Positions 42,757 to 50,896 of a stretch of 57,900 nucleotides of DNA are shown one piece after another. The translations under genes and the position numbers were made by a program. The stretch covers positions 1-57,900 of the forward strand of contig JAZRZR010000001.1 in assembly GCA_045601525.1 (NCBI GenBank), given 5' to 3'. Positions within the stretch are counted from its first letter, which is position 1, and the number at the start of each line of letters is the position of its first letter. The DNA comes from SIG565 sp045601525 (GTDB lineage: Bacteria; Bacillota; Clostridia; Oscillospirales; Acutalibacteraceae). A model generated the notes under the pieces. The model searched no databases. It saw only the letters and a list, made by a program, of their open reading frames with translations, and had not been told where the DNA came from.

Positions 42757-44502
42757 ATGAAAAAACTTATGCTCGGAAATGAAGCTGTTGCTCGCGGTCT
42801 CTATGAAGCGGGTTGCTCCTTTGTTTCAAGTTATCCTGGTACTCCAAGTACTGAAATCACGGAGTATGCGGCTAAATACAATGAAATCTATGCCGAGTGG
42901 GCGCCTAATGAAAAGGTCGCCTTAGAATCGGCTTTTGGTGCTTGCCTTGCAGGCAAGCGTTCATTTTGCGGCATGAAGCACGTTGGTCTCAATGTTGCGG
43001 CTGACCCCTTATTTACCATAGCATACACAGGCGTTAATGCAGGTCTTATTATCGGTGTCGCCGATGACCCCGGTATGCACTCCTCTCAAAACGAGCAGGA
43101 TTCACGCCACTATGCTATTGCGGCCAAGCTCCCAATTCTCGAGCCTAGCGATTCTAAGGAATCTATTGAGTTTGTAAAGCTTGGATATGAACTATCCGAA
43201 AAATACGACACCCCTGTTTTGCTTAAAATGTGCACCCGTGTTGCTCACTCGCAAAGCGTGGTTGAACCCGTAGAGCGCACCCACATAGAGCAAAAGCAAT
43301 ATGAAAAGGACGGCGCAAAATACATTATGATGCCGGGCAACGCCAAGAAGCGCCACCCCATCGTTGAACAGCGCCTTGCAGCCCTTACAGAATTTGCCGA
43401 AACTACCGAAATTAACCGTCTTGAAGAGGGAACTGATAATTCACTTGGTTTTATCACTTCTTCCACCTCATACCAATATGTCAAAGAGGTTTTCGGTGAT
43501 AAATACCCCGTTCTAAAGCTTGGTCTTATCAACCCGATGCCAATAAACAAAATAAAAGATTTCGCAAATGGTGTTGGTGAGGTTATCGTTGTTGAAGAGC
43601 TTGACGGCATTATTGAAAGTCATTGCAAAAACCTTGGTATTGATGTAAAAGGCAAGGAGATTTTCGGTCTTATAGGTGAGCTTAGCCAAAACGCAGTTAG
43701 ACGAAAAATGGGCATAACCCTTGAAGAGTTCAAGGCTTTGTCGGAAGAAATTCCTATGCGCCCCCCTATTATGTGTGCAGGTTGCCCACATAGAGGTCTT
43801 TTCTATACATTAAAGAAAAACAAATTAAAGGTTATGGGCGATATTGGTTGCTATACCTTGGGTGCCGTTGCTCCCCTTTCGGCTATTGATACAACTATTT
43901 GCATGGGTGCCAGCGTTTCGGGCCTTCACGGCTTTAACAAGGCAAATGATGGAGAAAGTGACGCTAACACAGTTGCCGTTATCGGTGACTCGACCTTTAT
44001 GCATTCGGGTGTTACAGGCCTCATCAATATTTCCTATAACGCCTCAAACTCTACCGTAATTATCCTTGATAACTCAATTACAGGTATGACAGGACACCAG
44101 CAAAACCCCACAACAGGTATGAATCTTAAGGGTGACCCCGCTTCAAAGATTGATTTGGAAAGTCTTTGCAAGGCAGTTGGTATCAACCGTGTTCGTGTTG
44201 TTGACCCCTACGACCTTGGCGAATGTGACAGGGTTATAAAAGAGGAATTAGCGGCAAACGAGCCCTCAGTAATTATTTCACGAAGGCCCTGTGCCTTGCT
44301 TAAATACGTTAAGCACGCAGGACCGATTAAAACCAATACCGACAAGTGTATCGGCTGTAAATCATGCATGCGTATCGGTTGCCCCGCCGTTAGTATGGAA
44401 AACGGTAAGGTTAAAATTGATACAACACTTTGCACAGGCTGCGGTGTTTGTTCACAACTTTGCAAATTTGATGTTTTTGAAGCAGTAAAGGAGGCAAAAT
44501 AA
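42757..44502 (+). CDS. iorA: Indolepyruvate ferredoxin oxidoreductase, alpha subunit
   Basis: 581 residues. Pyrimidine-binding domain (SSYPGTPSTEITEYAA), a domain II Rossmann-like middle (GVGEVIVVEELDG), TPP-binding domain with MCAGCPHRGLFYTLKK, GDIGCYTLGAVAPLSAIDTT and GDSTFMHSGVTGL...LDNSITGMTGHQ, and a C-terminal 2x[4Fe-4S] ferredoxin domain (CIGCKSCMRIGCP and CTGCGVCSQLC). With IorB it interconverts arylpyruvates (indole-, phenyl-, 4-hydroxyphenylpyruvate) and aryl-CoA + CO2, using ferredoxin. The T-box context suggests the reductive (carboxylating) direction. GAGGTG precedes the ATG; the stop overlaps the iorB start by one base. Confidence 0.96.
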   Translation: MKKLMLGNEAVARGLYEAGCSFVSSYPGTPSTEITEYAAKYNEIYAEWAPNEKVALESAFGACLAGKRSFCGMKHVGLNVAADPLFTIAYTGVNAGLIIGVADDPGMHSSQNEQDSRHYAIAAKLPILEPSDSKESIEFVKLGYELSEKYDTPVLLKMCTRVAHSQSVVEPVERTHIEQKQYEKDGAKYIMMPGNAKKRHPIVEQRLAALTEFAETTEINRLEEGTDNSLGFITSSTSYQYVKEVFGDKYPVLKLGLINPMPINKIKDFANGVGEVIVVEELDGIIESHCKNLGIDVKGKEIFGLIGELSQNAVRRKMGITLEEFKALSEEIPMRPPIMCAGCPHRGLFYTLKKNKLKVMGDIGCYTLGAVAPLSAIDTTICMGASVSGLHGFNKANDGESDANTVAVIGDSTFMHSGVTGLINISYNASNSTVIILDNSITGMTGHQQNPTTGMNLKGDPASKIDLESLCKAVGINRVRVVDPYDLGECDRVIKEELAANEPSVIISRRPCALLKYVKHAGPIKTNTDKCIGCKSCMRIGCPAVSMENGKVKIDTTLCTGCGVCSQLCKFDVFEAVKEAK

Positions 44503-45071
44503 TGCAAACTAAAAATATTATGATTGTCGGCGTTGGCGGTCAGGGTACATTGCTTGCAAGTAAGCTTCTTGGTAAAATGCTACTTCAAAAAGGCTTTGAT
44601 GTTAAGGTCAGCGAGGTTCATGGTATGAGCCAACGCGGCGGTAGCGTTGTAACCTATATTCGCTACGGTGATAGGGTTTTCTCCCCCGTTGTTGATATGG
44701 GTGAGGCCGATTTCATCATTTCATTTGAACAGCTAGAGGCTGCCCGTTGGGTATCCTATCTTAAGAATGACGGCGTTATGATTACCAACACACAAAAAAT
44801 CAACCCCATGCCCGTAATTATCGGTTCTACCGAGTATCCCGACAGCTTGCCCGAAAAGATTAAAGGGCTTGGCATTAACCTTGATGCCTTTGATGCTCTT
44901 ACGCTTGCTGAAAAGGCAGGCTCAGCAAAGGCGGTAAATATCGTACTTATGGGTAGGCTTTCACGATATTTTGACTTTACCACTGAGGAATGGCTCACCG
45001 CTATTGAACAAAGCGTTCCCGAAAAGTTTTTGGAAATGAACAAAAAAGCCTTTGTATTGGGCAGAGAATAG
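44502..45071 (+). CDS. iorB: Indolepyruvate ferredoxin oxidoreductase, beta subunit
   Basis: 189 residues of the pyruvate-ferredoxin oxidoreductase gamma-domain type. IMIVGVGGQGTLLASKLLG near the N-terminus and VSEVHGMSQRGGSVVTYIRYG are diagnostic. Forms the complex with IorA. ATG at 44502 shares a base with the TAA of iorA, and AAGGAGG lies just upstream inside iorA. PaaK begins 10 bases after the stop. Confidence 0.96.
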   Translation: MQTKNIMIVGVGGQGTLLASKLLGKMLLQKGFDVKVSEVHGMSQRGGSVVTYIRYGDRVFSPVVDMGEADFIISFEQLEAARWVSYLKNDGVMITNTQKINPMPVIIGSTEYPDSLPEKIKGLGINLDAFDALTLAEKAGSAKAVNIVLMGRLSRYFDFTTEEWLTAIEQSVPEKFLEMNKKAFVLGRE

Positions 45072-45081
45072 GAGTTTTCTT

Positions 45082-46377
45082 ATGCAATACTATCAAAAAG
45101 AATTTGAGTGTGCCAGTAGAGATGAGATGCGCGCTTTACAAAACGAGCGTTTCATGAAGCAAATTAAACACGTATGGGATAATGTGCCTTATTATCGCAA
45201 TAAAATGCAAGAAAAAGGACTTTCTCTTGACGATATTAAGAGTATTGATGATTTACATAAGCTCCCATTTATAACAAAGGACGACTTGCGCGAGGCCTAT
45301 CCTTACGGTCTTCTTGGTATGCCGCTTAAGGATTGTGTGCGTATTCAATCGACCTCAGGCACAACAGGCAAGCGTGTGGTAGCCTTTTACACACAAAATG
45401 ATATTGATTTATGGGAGGACTGTTGCGCCCGTGCAATAGTTGCGGCAGGCGGAACTGACGAGGATGTTTGTCAGGTAGCATACGGCTACGGTCTTTTCAC
45501 AGGCGGTGCGGGCATGCACGGTGGCAGCCATAAGGTTGGTTGTCTTACATTGCCTATGTCCTCGGGCAATACCGATAGACAGCTTCAGTTTATGACCGAC
45601 CTTGGTGCCACAATTATTTGCTGCACACCCTCTTATGCCGAATATTTGGCCGAGAGCATTTATGAGCGTGGCATTCGTGACCAAATTAAACTTAAAGCAG
45701 GCATTTTCGGTGCTGAGGCTTGGAGTGAGGAAATGCGCCGTGATATTGAAGAGAAGCTTGGTATAAAGGCCTACGATATTTACGGTCTTACCGAAACCAG
45801 CGGCCCCGGTGTTGCCTTTGAGTGTAGCGAACAAACAGGTATGCACATAAATGAGGACCACTTTGTTGCCGAAATCATCGACCCCGAAACCCTTGAGGTT
45901 TTACCTGAGGGCAGCAAGGGCGAGCTTGTTTTCACCTCAATCACAAAAGAGGGGTTCCCGTTACTTCGTTACAGAACAAAGGACATTTGTGTTTTAAGCC
46001 GTGAAAAATGCTCTTGCGGACGTACCCTTGTTAAAATGTCCAAGCCGATGGGAAGAAGTGACGATATGCTTATTGTTAAGGGCGTTAATGTCTTCCCCTC
46101 GCAAATTGAGGCTGTGCTTCTTGAACAGGGCTATCCAGCAAACTATCAAATTATTGTTGACCGTGTGGCACATAGCGACACGATAGAAATTCTCGTTGAA
46201 ATGACACCTGAAATTTTCTCCGACTCGCTTTCAAAAATCACCGAGATGGAGAAAAGTCTTGTTGCCGCCCTTAAGGCAATGCTTGGTATTGCCACCAAGG
46301 TTCGTCTTGTTGACCCCAAGTCAATTGCACGAAGCGAGGGCAAGGCAGTAAGAATTATCGACAAGAGAAAGATTTAG
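45082..46377 (+). CDS. paaK: Phenylacetate--CoA ligase
   Basis: 431 residues from ATG 45082 (AGGAG upstream; an in-frame start at 45052 would overlap iorB). PaaK-type ANL ligase: DELHKLPF-like N-terminal block (DLHKLPFITKDDLREAYPYG), P-loop QSTSGTTGKRVV, YGLTETSGPGVAFEC, and the C-terminal RSDDMLIVKGVNVFPSQIE. It makes an arylacetyl-CoA from arylacetate, ATP and CoA. PaaK next to iorAB is the known pairing for arylacetate/arylpyruvate exchange in anaerobes. It is the second CoA ligase of this operon, from a different ANL branch than the gene at 39851. Confidence 0.95.
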   Translation: MQYYQKEFECASRDEMRALQNERFMKQIKHVWDNVPYYRNKMQEKGLSLDDIKSIDDLHKLPFITKDDLREAYPYGLLGMPLKDCVRIQSTSGTTGKRVVAFYTQNDIDLWEDCCARAIVAAGGTDEDVCQVAYGYGLFTGGAGMHGGSHKVGCLTLPMSSGNTDRQLQFMTDLGATIICCTPSYAEYLAESIYERGIRDQIKLKAGIFGAEAWSEEMRRDIEEKLGIKAYDIYGLTETSGPGVAFECSEQTGMHINEDHFVAEIIDPETLEVLPEGSKGELVFTSITKEGFPLLRYRTKDICVLSREKCSCGRTLVKMSKPMGRSDDMLIVKGVNVFPSQIEAVLLEQGYPANYQIIVDRVAHSDTIEILVEMTPEIFSDSLSKITEMEKSLVAALKAMLGIATKVRLVDPKSIARSEGKAVRIIDKRKI

Positions 46378-46389
46378 GGGGTTTTTTAT

Positions 46390-46821
46390 ATGAGCATTAA
46401 GCAAATATCCGTATTTTTGGAAAACCGCGCAGGTGCGCTTTCAGAGGTTACAAGCCTCATCGCCGAAAACGGCATTGATTTACGTGCAATTAATCTTGCC
46501 GAAACCACCGATTACGGCATTTTAAGATTTATCGCCGATAACAGCGAAAAGGCTGTTGAGGTTCTTTGCAGTAACGGCTTTATTGCAAGGGCAAACGATG
46601 TTATTGTTATTGCTGTTGCCGATAAATCGGGCGGTCTTCACACCCTGCTTGACCTTTTAGCCGATGAAAACCTTGATATACAGTATATGTACTCAATTTT
46701 TTCGGGTAAGGGTGACAATGCCTATATGGTAATTCAGGTTAAGGATGTTCTTCTCGCCGAACAAATCTTCAAAAAGCACAATATTAAGACAGCCGATAAG
46801 GCCGAGCTTAATATTAAATAA
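46390..46821 (+). CDS. Double ACT-domain amino-acid-sensing protein
   Basis: 143 residues made of two ACT domains (QISVFLENRAGALSEVTSLIAENGIDLRA-type first repeat; VIAVADKSGGLHTLLDLLADENLDI-type second). This COG4747-type protein often follows paaK and ior genes in anaerobes. ACT pairs bind amino acids, so it probably senses an aromatic amino acid and adjusts the ligase or oxidoreductase; it has no catalytic or DNA-binding domain. GGGGG precedes the ATG, and a strong terminator ends the operon. Confidence 0.9.
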   Translation: MSIKQISVFLENRAGALSEVTSLIAENGIDLRAINLAETTDYGILRFIADNSEKAVEVLCSNGFIARANDVIVIAVADKSGGLHTLLDLLADENLDIQYMYSIFSGKGDNAYMVIQVKDVLLAEQIFKKHNIKTADKAELNIK

Positions 46822-46836
46822 ATATTTTATATAATT

Positions 46837-46873
46837 AAACGGATGTGTAGAATTTCTACACATCCGTTTTACT
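46837..46873 (+). terminator. Terminator of the aromatic T-box operon
   Basis: AAACGGATGTGTAGA (46837-46851) and TCTACACATCCGTTT (46855-46869), 15 bp, then T-rich. Confidence 0.85.
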
Positions 46874-46879
46874 GTCTCA

Positions 46880-46953
46880 AAAAATAATTTGGTTAGCCTT
46901 GTGGGTAGATGTGGGCATCAACCCCCTACTGCCGATTTCTTAAGGTCGCATTC
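46880..46953. other. G-run-rich intergenic segment, possible repeat remnant
   Basis: Between the terminator and the ABC permease stop. Minus strand carries GTAGGGAATGCGACC and, further on, GTAGGGGG...CTACCC in imperfect inverted orientation (about 46904-46930). The base pattern differs from its neighbours and recalls dispersed repeats in gut Clostridia. No frame or terminator with a T run. Confidence 0.35.
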
Positions 46954-46954
46954 C

Positions 46955-47794
46955 CTACGCCTTTACTGCACCTGAAATTACGCCCTTAATAATATGCTTT
47001 TGAGCCGCAAAATAAAATACTGTTACGGGTATTAAGCAAAGAACGATAAGTGCCATTGTGGCACCGTAGTCAACCTTGCCGTAGCTGCCCTGCAAAAACT
47101 GTATATGAATTGGTATTGTCATATATTTTGTTCTATCCAAAACAAGATATGGCAAAAGGTAATCATTCCACACCCACATTACCTGTAATATAGCAACAGA
47201 TATATAAATACCCTTCATAATCGGCGCGTCTATAAGGAAAAACATTTGGAGAGTATTGCAGCCGTCAATAGTTGCGGCTTGTTCTATTTCCTGCGGTATA
47301 TCCCTTACAAAGCCGCTGAACAAAAAGACTGCAAGTCCTGCACCGAAGCCCAAATAAATTATGGGTATAGTAAAGGGTGTATTGAGGCTTAAGCCGTCGG
47401 CGGTTTTCGAAAGGGTGAACATAACCATCTGAAAGGGTACAACCATAGAAAATATGCAAAGATAGTAAAAGGCTTTGCAAAGCCTTGAATTTACCCTCGC
47501 CATATACCACGCCGCCATCGAGGTACAAATTAGTATTAGCCCTACCGATAAAAGAGTTATTATAAGGCTATACAAAACCGACATTAAAAAAGGATAATTA
47601 CCGTGATTTATTCCACCGATAAAATTATTAAAGCCTGCAAAGGTTTCGGCAGTTGGGAGTGCAAATGGGGTTAAGGCTATTGAGTTTGTTTTCTTAAAGG
47701 AGTTGAGCAGCACTATAAAAACGGGCGACACCCAAAGTATCGAAACAAAAACAAAGATGGCCGTTAACATCCTATTTAGTCTTTTTTCTTTCAT
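46955..47794 (-). CDS. Sugar ABC transporter permease (MalG/UgpE type)
   Basis: 279 residues, six membrane spans, binding-protein-dependent transport inner-membrane domain. The ATPase-contact EAA loop is visible as EIEQAATIDGCNTLQMFFLIDAPIMKG (EAA-like with the conserved Gly). C-terminal end AAQKHIIKGVISGAVKA is typical of MalG-like permeases of the CUT1 family. It overlaps the other permease gene by 4 bases. No ATPase gene is present nearby; CUT1 systems in Bacillota often share one MsmX-type ATPase encoded elsewhere. Confidence 0.92.
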   Translation of the reverse strand: MKEKRLNRMLTAIFVFVSILWVSPVFIVLLNSFKKTNSIALTPFALPTAETFAGFNNFIGGINHGNYPFLMSVLYSLIITLLSVGLILICTSMAAWYMARVNSRLCKAFYYLCIFSMVVPFQMVMFTLSKTADGLSLNTPFTIPIIYLGFGAGLAVFLFSGFVRDIPQEIEQAATIDGCNTLQMFFLIDAPIMKGIYISVAILQVMWVWNDYLLPYLVLDRTKYMTIPIHIQFLQGSYGKVDYGATMALIVLCLIPVTVFYFAAQKHIIKGVISGAVKA

Positions 47795-48654
47795 TTTTTA
47801 GCCTCTCTATTGCGGGTGAAATATAGTTGTAAAAGAGAAATTGAAACAACGAGAACAAAGAAAATTCCCGCCTTTGCTTGCCCTACGCCCATATTTGTTG
47901 TGGTTTCGTAAAAAGATTTATAAATATTGAGCGCCAACATTTCGGTTGTGTGTGCAGGCTCGCCGCCTGTGAGGGCTAAATTTTGGTCAAACAACTTAAA
48001 GGAGTTTGTAAGTGTTAAAAATGTGCAAATTGTAATTGATGGCATAACCGACGGCAGCGTTATATAGCGCAGGGTTTGAAGGGCCGAGGCACCGTCAATT
48101 TTTGCCGCCTCAAAATACTGCTCACTGATACTTGTAAGTCCTGCCGTGTATATTATCATCATATATCCTATTTGCTGCCACGCAGTGAGAATTACAAGTC
48201 CCCAAAAGCCGTATGCCGTGCTTAGCGCCAAGGCTGTGCCGAAAAACCTTACCGTAATACCGTTGATAATTATCTTCCAAATATAGCCGAGCACTATTCC
48301 GCCGATAAGATTAGGCATAAAAAATACAGTGCGGAAAATTTTGCTTCCCTTAATTTTTCTTGTTAGTGCCAAGGCTACGGCAAAGGCAACTATATTTATA
48401 ACTACCACCGAAACTATCGTAAAGAGCGAGGTAAAGCCAAATGATGTCCAAAAGCTTCGGTCTAAAAAGGCATTTTTATAGTTGTTTACACCTGTAAAGC
48501 TTGTGTTGCCAAGGGTTTTGAAGCGAAAAAAAGACAAATACATCCCCCATATAAACGGCCATACAAAGCCGATTATAAAGGCGGCAAGGGTCGGCAACAA
48601 AAAAAGTGGAAAATATCTACGGGTGACTTTTCGCTGTACCTTGTTGTTTATCAT
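47791..48654 (-). CDS. Sugar ABC transporter permease (MalF/UgpA type)
   Basis: 287 residues, six membrane spans. FAAFIIGFVWPFIWGMYLSF-like start, the EAA loop ISEQYFEAAKIDGASALQTLRYITLPSVMP, and YKSFYETTTNMGVGQAKAGIFFVLV near the end mark the MalF-like subunit of a CUT1 carbohydrate importer. It forms the membrane channel with the MalG-like subunit, whose gene overlaps it. The substrate-binding protein is encoded 31 bases upstream. Confidence 0.93.
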   Translation of the reverse strand: MINNKVQRKVTRRYFPLFLLPTLAAFIIGFVWPFIWGMYLSFFRFKTLGNTSFTGVNNYKNAFLDRSFWTSFGFTSLFTIVSVVVINIVAFAVALALTRKIKGSKIFRTVFFMPNLIGGIVLGYIWKIIINGITVRFFGTALALSTAYGFWGLVILTAWQQIGYMMIIYTAGLTSISEQYFEAAKIDGASALQTLRYITLPSVMPSITICTFLTLTNSFKLFDQNLALTGGEPAHTTEMLALNIYKSFYETTTNMGVGQAKAGIFFVLVVSISLLQLYFTRNREAKK

Positions 48655-48685
48655 ATAATGTTCCGTAAATATTCCCCCTTAAAAA

Positions 48686-49960
48686 TTATCTTTTTGCTGC
48701 TTCGTAATGTCTTTTCCAACCGTCAACAAAGGCGGTTTTAACTGCTTCCCAGTCGCCCTTGCCTGCTGAATACGCTGCTAAAGCCGACACCAAGTCAGAA
48801 CGCCAACCATCAACATTGGGTGTCATATTAAATGCCCACGCAACGTTATAGTAGCCTTTATTAACATAATCATTCATAATGTTGCAAAGCACATTATCAA
48901 CCTGCTTTGCCGACTTAAAAGGTGATACAAAGCCCATATCGCTTGCAAGCGCCGTTGTACCTTCCTCGCTTGTTACAACCCAATAAAGAAAATCGAGTGT
49001 TGCCTTTATATCAGCCTCACTTGCCTTTGAGTTTACTGCCCAATAGTTTTCGGTGCCGCAAGCAAGACCCTGTTTTTCATCATCAATACCTGTATAAATC
49101 GGGATAAAGCCTAAGTTTTCATCGCCGATTGATGAAACGCTTCCATACTCCCAAGTACCGTTTTGATAAAATACCGCCTTACCCTCAGTGAATTCGGCAA
49201 GGGCTCTGTCTCCCGTAATTGAAGTGAGTGTTGCGGCATCGGTAGCCGAGTTTTTAATATAAAGGTCCCATATATTTTTGAAAGCATCTAAATATTTACC
49301 CTTGATTTCGGCGGGCTGACCGGTAATGTTATCCTCGCGGAATTCATAGAAAAGTGGCAAGCCGGCAAGATGGCCTGCAAAACGCCAAGAGGACGAGGAA
49401 TCAAGACCCGAGCTTGTAAAGGCCGCAAAGCCTAACTGCTTTGAACGTTTTGTTATATCCTCAGCAACCCTTTTAAGCGCATCATAAGAATTTAAGGCCT
49501 CGATGCTATAACCCGCTTCTCTTAAAAGCTTTTTGTTTACGATAATTCCATAGCCCTCATATACATAGGCAACGCCGCAAACCTTGTCGCCGTCCTTAAG
49601 GGCAAAATCATCGCTTGTAAGTTCATTATAAACGGCACTGCCCGATAAATCGTAGCAATAATCTTTCCATGCTTCAAGAGCAGTCATACCGCTTATTTGG
49701 AAAAGTGTGGGCGCATTACTTTTATCAATTTCGGCAGTGAGTGTTTGCTCGTAGGTGCCTTGTGCCGCTGTAACTACCTCTACAGGAATTCCTGTTTTTT
49801 CGGTGTAGGTTTTAGCGAGCTTTTGCCACGCCGCATCCTGTTCGGGCTTAAAGTTAAGATAATAAACTGACGCCTCGGTATCATTCTTTTTCCCTCCGCA
49901 ACCAGCAAAAAGGGTAATAACAACGCATAGACAAACCATAAGACAAATAAATTTTTTCAT
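48686..49960 (-). CDS. Sugar ABC transporter substrate-binding lipoprotein
   Basis: 424 residues from the ATG at 49960, where CGGAGG is well placed; the frame extends upstream to 50020 but without a signal peptide at that end. Lipobox LFAGC, then a family 1 extracellular solute-binding fold (WQKLAKTYTEKTGIPVEVVTAA, GKAVFYQNGTWEYGSV). Captures an oligosaccharide or sugar for the two permeases downstream. A terminator separates it from the isomerase gene upstream, so it likely has its own promoter (weak TTGCAT, 17 bases, CAAAAT). The sugar is not known. Confidence 0.92.
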   Translation of the reverse strand: MKKFICLMVCLCVVITLFAGCGGKKNDTEASVYYLNFKPEQDAAWQKLAKTYTEKTGIPVEVVTAAQGTYEQTLTAEIDKSNAPTLFQISGMTALEAWKDYCYDLSGSAVYNELTSDDFALKDGDKVCGVAYVYEGYGIIVNKKLLREAGYSIEALNSYDALKRVAEDITKRSKQLGFAAFTSSGLDSSSSWRFAGHLAGLPLFYEFREDNITGQPAEIKGKYLDAFKNIWDLYIKNSATDAATLTSITGDRALAEFTEGKAVFYQNGTWEYGSVSSIGDENLGFIPIYTGIDDEKQGLACGTENYWAVNSKASEADIKATLDFLYWVVTSEEGTTALASDMGFVSPFKSAKQVDNVLCNIMNDYVNKGYYNVAWAFNMTPNVDGWRSDLVSALAAYSAGKGDWEAVKTAFVDGWKRHYEAAKR

Positions 49961-50025
49961 AAATTTACCTCCGTTTTTTATTGCCTTACTAATTTTGCCC
50001 ATTTTTCTTTTTTTATGCAAAAAAA

Positions 50026-50055
50026 TTAAACCCGAAGTGTTTCCACTTCGGGTTA
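50026..50055 (-). terminator. Terminator after the isomerase gene
   Basis: Minus strand AACCCGAAGTG (50044-50054) pairs with CACTTCGGGTTT (50028-50039), then AATTTTTTT. Confidence 0.88.
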
Positions 50056-50062
50056 ATCGGTT

Positions 50063-50830
50063 TTAACCTAAATATTTTTTAAGATTATCAAAACTTTGCT
50101 TTGCGCTTGTAAATGAATCGCCATCCTCGGGCCAATTATCCTGCTCAACGCAAATATACTTAACACCGATTTCTTCGGCAACCTTAAGAACCTCTTCAAA
50201 ATCAATATTGCCGTTGCCGCACTCGGTTATAAAGCCTTGGGAAGAGAAAGGAATAATTCCTCTATCCTTAAGGTGCAAAATATCGCATTTGCCCTTGAAT
50301 TTCCGAAGCCACGGGATAATTTCTACACCCGAATTGTTAAGCCAATATGTATCAAGAACAAAAGAGCAGTTTTCATTTAGGTGTTCAAGAAGAAGTTCAA
50401 TATGTCTTACACCCTCAATCCAAGCAAACTCGTGTGAGTGGTGATGATAGGTGAACTTCATACCGTGCTTTGCAAGATAATTTGCAAAATTGTTTGCCTT
50501 ATCGATAAATTCCATAAGTTCGGCTGTGGTTTTACTCTTTTGTGCGCCAACACCAACAAGGTTTGTGCCAAACATCTTATGAATTCTAACAAGTTCTGCC
50601 ATACCCTCCTCGGTTTCGGGAATATCGGTATGATTTCCGATAAGCTTAAGACCTGCCTCTTTAACATATTCGGCAAACTGCTCGTTAGTGCAAACACCAA
50701 CATGGTTATCCCCCGATTGAATTTGAGTGTAACCCATTTCGCGTATTGTTTTAAGAGCATTTCTGAAATTCTCGGGAGTATCTAAATGATTTCTGCAAGA
50801 CCAAATTTGATATGCTATTTCCTTAAACAA
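50063..50830 (-). CDS. Sugar phosphate isomerase/epimerase-like TIM barrel
   Basis: 255 residues of the xylose isomerase-like TIM-barrel superfamily (AP endonuclease 2 family). IGNHTDI, MKFTYHHHSHEF, FVLDTYWLNNSG (metal-ligand Asp), LHLKDRG and ICVEQDN (late Glu) supply the usual metal-site residues. Probably an isomerase or epimerase for a sugar or inositol breakdown product. I place the start at a TTG (50830) 9 bases after GAGG; a GTG at 50839 would overlap the Shine-Dalgarno. It sits just upstream of the sugar ABC genes, suggesting related substrates, but a terminator lies between them. Confidence 0.87.
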   Translation of the reverse strand: MFKEIAYQIWSCRNHLDTPENFRNALKTIREMGYTQIQSGDNHVGVCTNEQFAEYVKEAGLKLIGNHTDIPETEEGMAELVRIHKMFGTNLVGVGAQKSKTTAELMEFIDKANNFANYLAKHGMKFTYHHHSHEFAWIEGVRHIELLLEHLNENCSFVLDTYWLNNSGVEIIPWLRKFKGKCDILHLKDRGIIPFSSQGFITECGNGNIDFEEVLKVAEEIGVKYICVEQDNWPEDGDSFTSAKQSFDNLKKYLG

Positions 50831-50862
50831 AACAAACACCTCGTTTTTTTATTTATAGGTTT

Positions 50863-50890
50863 ATTTTATTTGCGTGAGGTTTTTTGTCAA
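50863..50890 (-). promoter_or_regulatory. Promoter of the isomerase gene
   Basis: Minus strand TTGACA (50885-50890), 16-base spacer, TAAAAT (50863-50868). Confidence 0.75.
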
Positions 50891-50896
50891 GTCGAT

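Noticed and set aside
39851..46821. Operon read purely as aromatic amino acid fermentation
   Set aside because: Not ruled out, but a T-box that turns genes on during starvation fits poorly with degradation, so I prefer the anabolic reading.
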